Source of the DNA: Takakia lepidozioides
Taxonomy: Eukaryota > Streptophyta > Takakiopsida > Takakiales > Takakiaceae
Length of the DNA: 60,000 nt
NCBI GenBank assembly: GCA_030704615.1
Contig: CM060734.1
Span: forward strand, 37,838,042 to 37,898,041
Direction of reading: 5' to 3'
Below, in pieces: positions 59,591 to 60,000 of the stretch. Position 1 is the first letter of the stretch, and each line of letters opens with the position of its first letter. Position numbers and translations under genes: made by a program. Under the pieces are notes generated by a model, which ran no database searches, was not told the origin of the DNA, and saw only the letters and a program-made list of their open reading frames with translations.

Positions 59591-60000
59591 GCTGAGCGCT
59601 TGAGCCTGTACGCGCACCCTGTGGTATAATTTGTGAATATATATTGATCAAGTTGGTCACTCAAAAGTTTCATGAGTTTGAGCTCAGGTAACTGTAAATT
59701 TCTCAAAGTCGGATTCTAGGGCGCTCTACCACGCTGTGTTGTCCATCATCCTTCGTTGTAGGTACTTCGACAGGCTTAGCTTTGTATTCTACAGTTGGAC
59801 AAGGGACTGGAGTCTAGCACTTGCTGATGATGGTTAATCTAACAAGAGCTCACTTCAAATTACATGTGGGTCATGGCTTCATTCAAGCATTGCGTTGACA
59901 CAAGGGCCACCTCATAATGTGAATGTCTTGTAGTATTGAGAAATCTGAAACAGGAACAGTAAACGGCAGCATCTGCGAGCCCCCAGATTGCATCAAACTA
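59591..60000. other. 3' flank of the GRAS gene
   Basis: Probable 3' UTR and flank. No gene is seen. Confidence 0.4.

Overview
The window is nuclear DNA of a land plant. Spliced genes with GT-AG introns, a peroxisomal acyl-CoA oxidase, a plant-type MATE transporter, a GRAS transcription factor and Ty1/copia and Ty3 retrotransposons all say so. The gene spacing and the kind of mobile elements suggest a non-flowering plant, but I cannot name the species.

Host genes, left to right. 10-5836 (+): 3' part of an ACX3-type acyl-CoA oxidase. 10088-14504 (+): seven-exon coiled-coil protein of unknown function. 16429-18030 (+): intronless MATE transporter. 20968-22705 (-): three-exon NADPH-thioredoxin reductase with a basic, organelle-type N-terminus. 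28581-38857 (+): 17-exon protein with three RRMs, hnRNP-like. 44999-59590 (+): GRAS gene of the SHORT-ROOT/SCL32 type, split in its second exon by a retrotransposon. The genes are independent housekeeping or regulatory loci and do not form a pathway.

Mobile DNA. A worn-out Ty3 element lies at 23.3-26.6 kb. A headless Ty3 pol fragment lies at 40.5-42.1 kb (-). The main feature is a two-level nest at 46.5-58.5 kb. A Ty1/copia element with 273/270-bp LTRs and target duplication GAGTT sits in the GRAS coding sequence. A 6.8-kb Ty3-type element in the opposite orientation sits inside the copia pol gene, with target duplication CAGA. Removing either insertion restores the surrounding reading frame.

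The inner Ty3 element is the most unusual system here. In its own 5'-3' direction its pol encodes a retropepsin, then a C5 cytosine DNA methyltransferase, a remnant of reverse transcriptase, an integrase, and a PHD finger fused to the integrase C-terminus. A transposon that carries both a DNA methylation writer and a possible histone reader could mark its own copies and choose its chromatin target. This copy is dead: a frameshift in methyltransferase motif I, in-frame stops, deletion of the RT core and no recognisable gag. Its terminal repeats are irregular, with an extra partial LTR beside the 3' LTR and a shortened 5' LTR.

The remaining sequence is intergenic or intronic, with several dispersed and tandem repeat families listed below.
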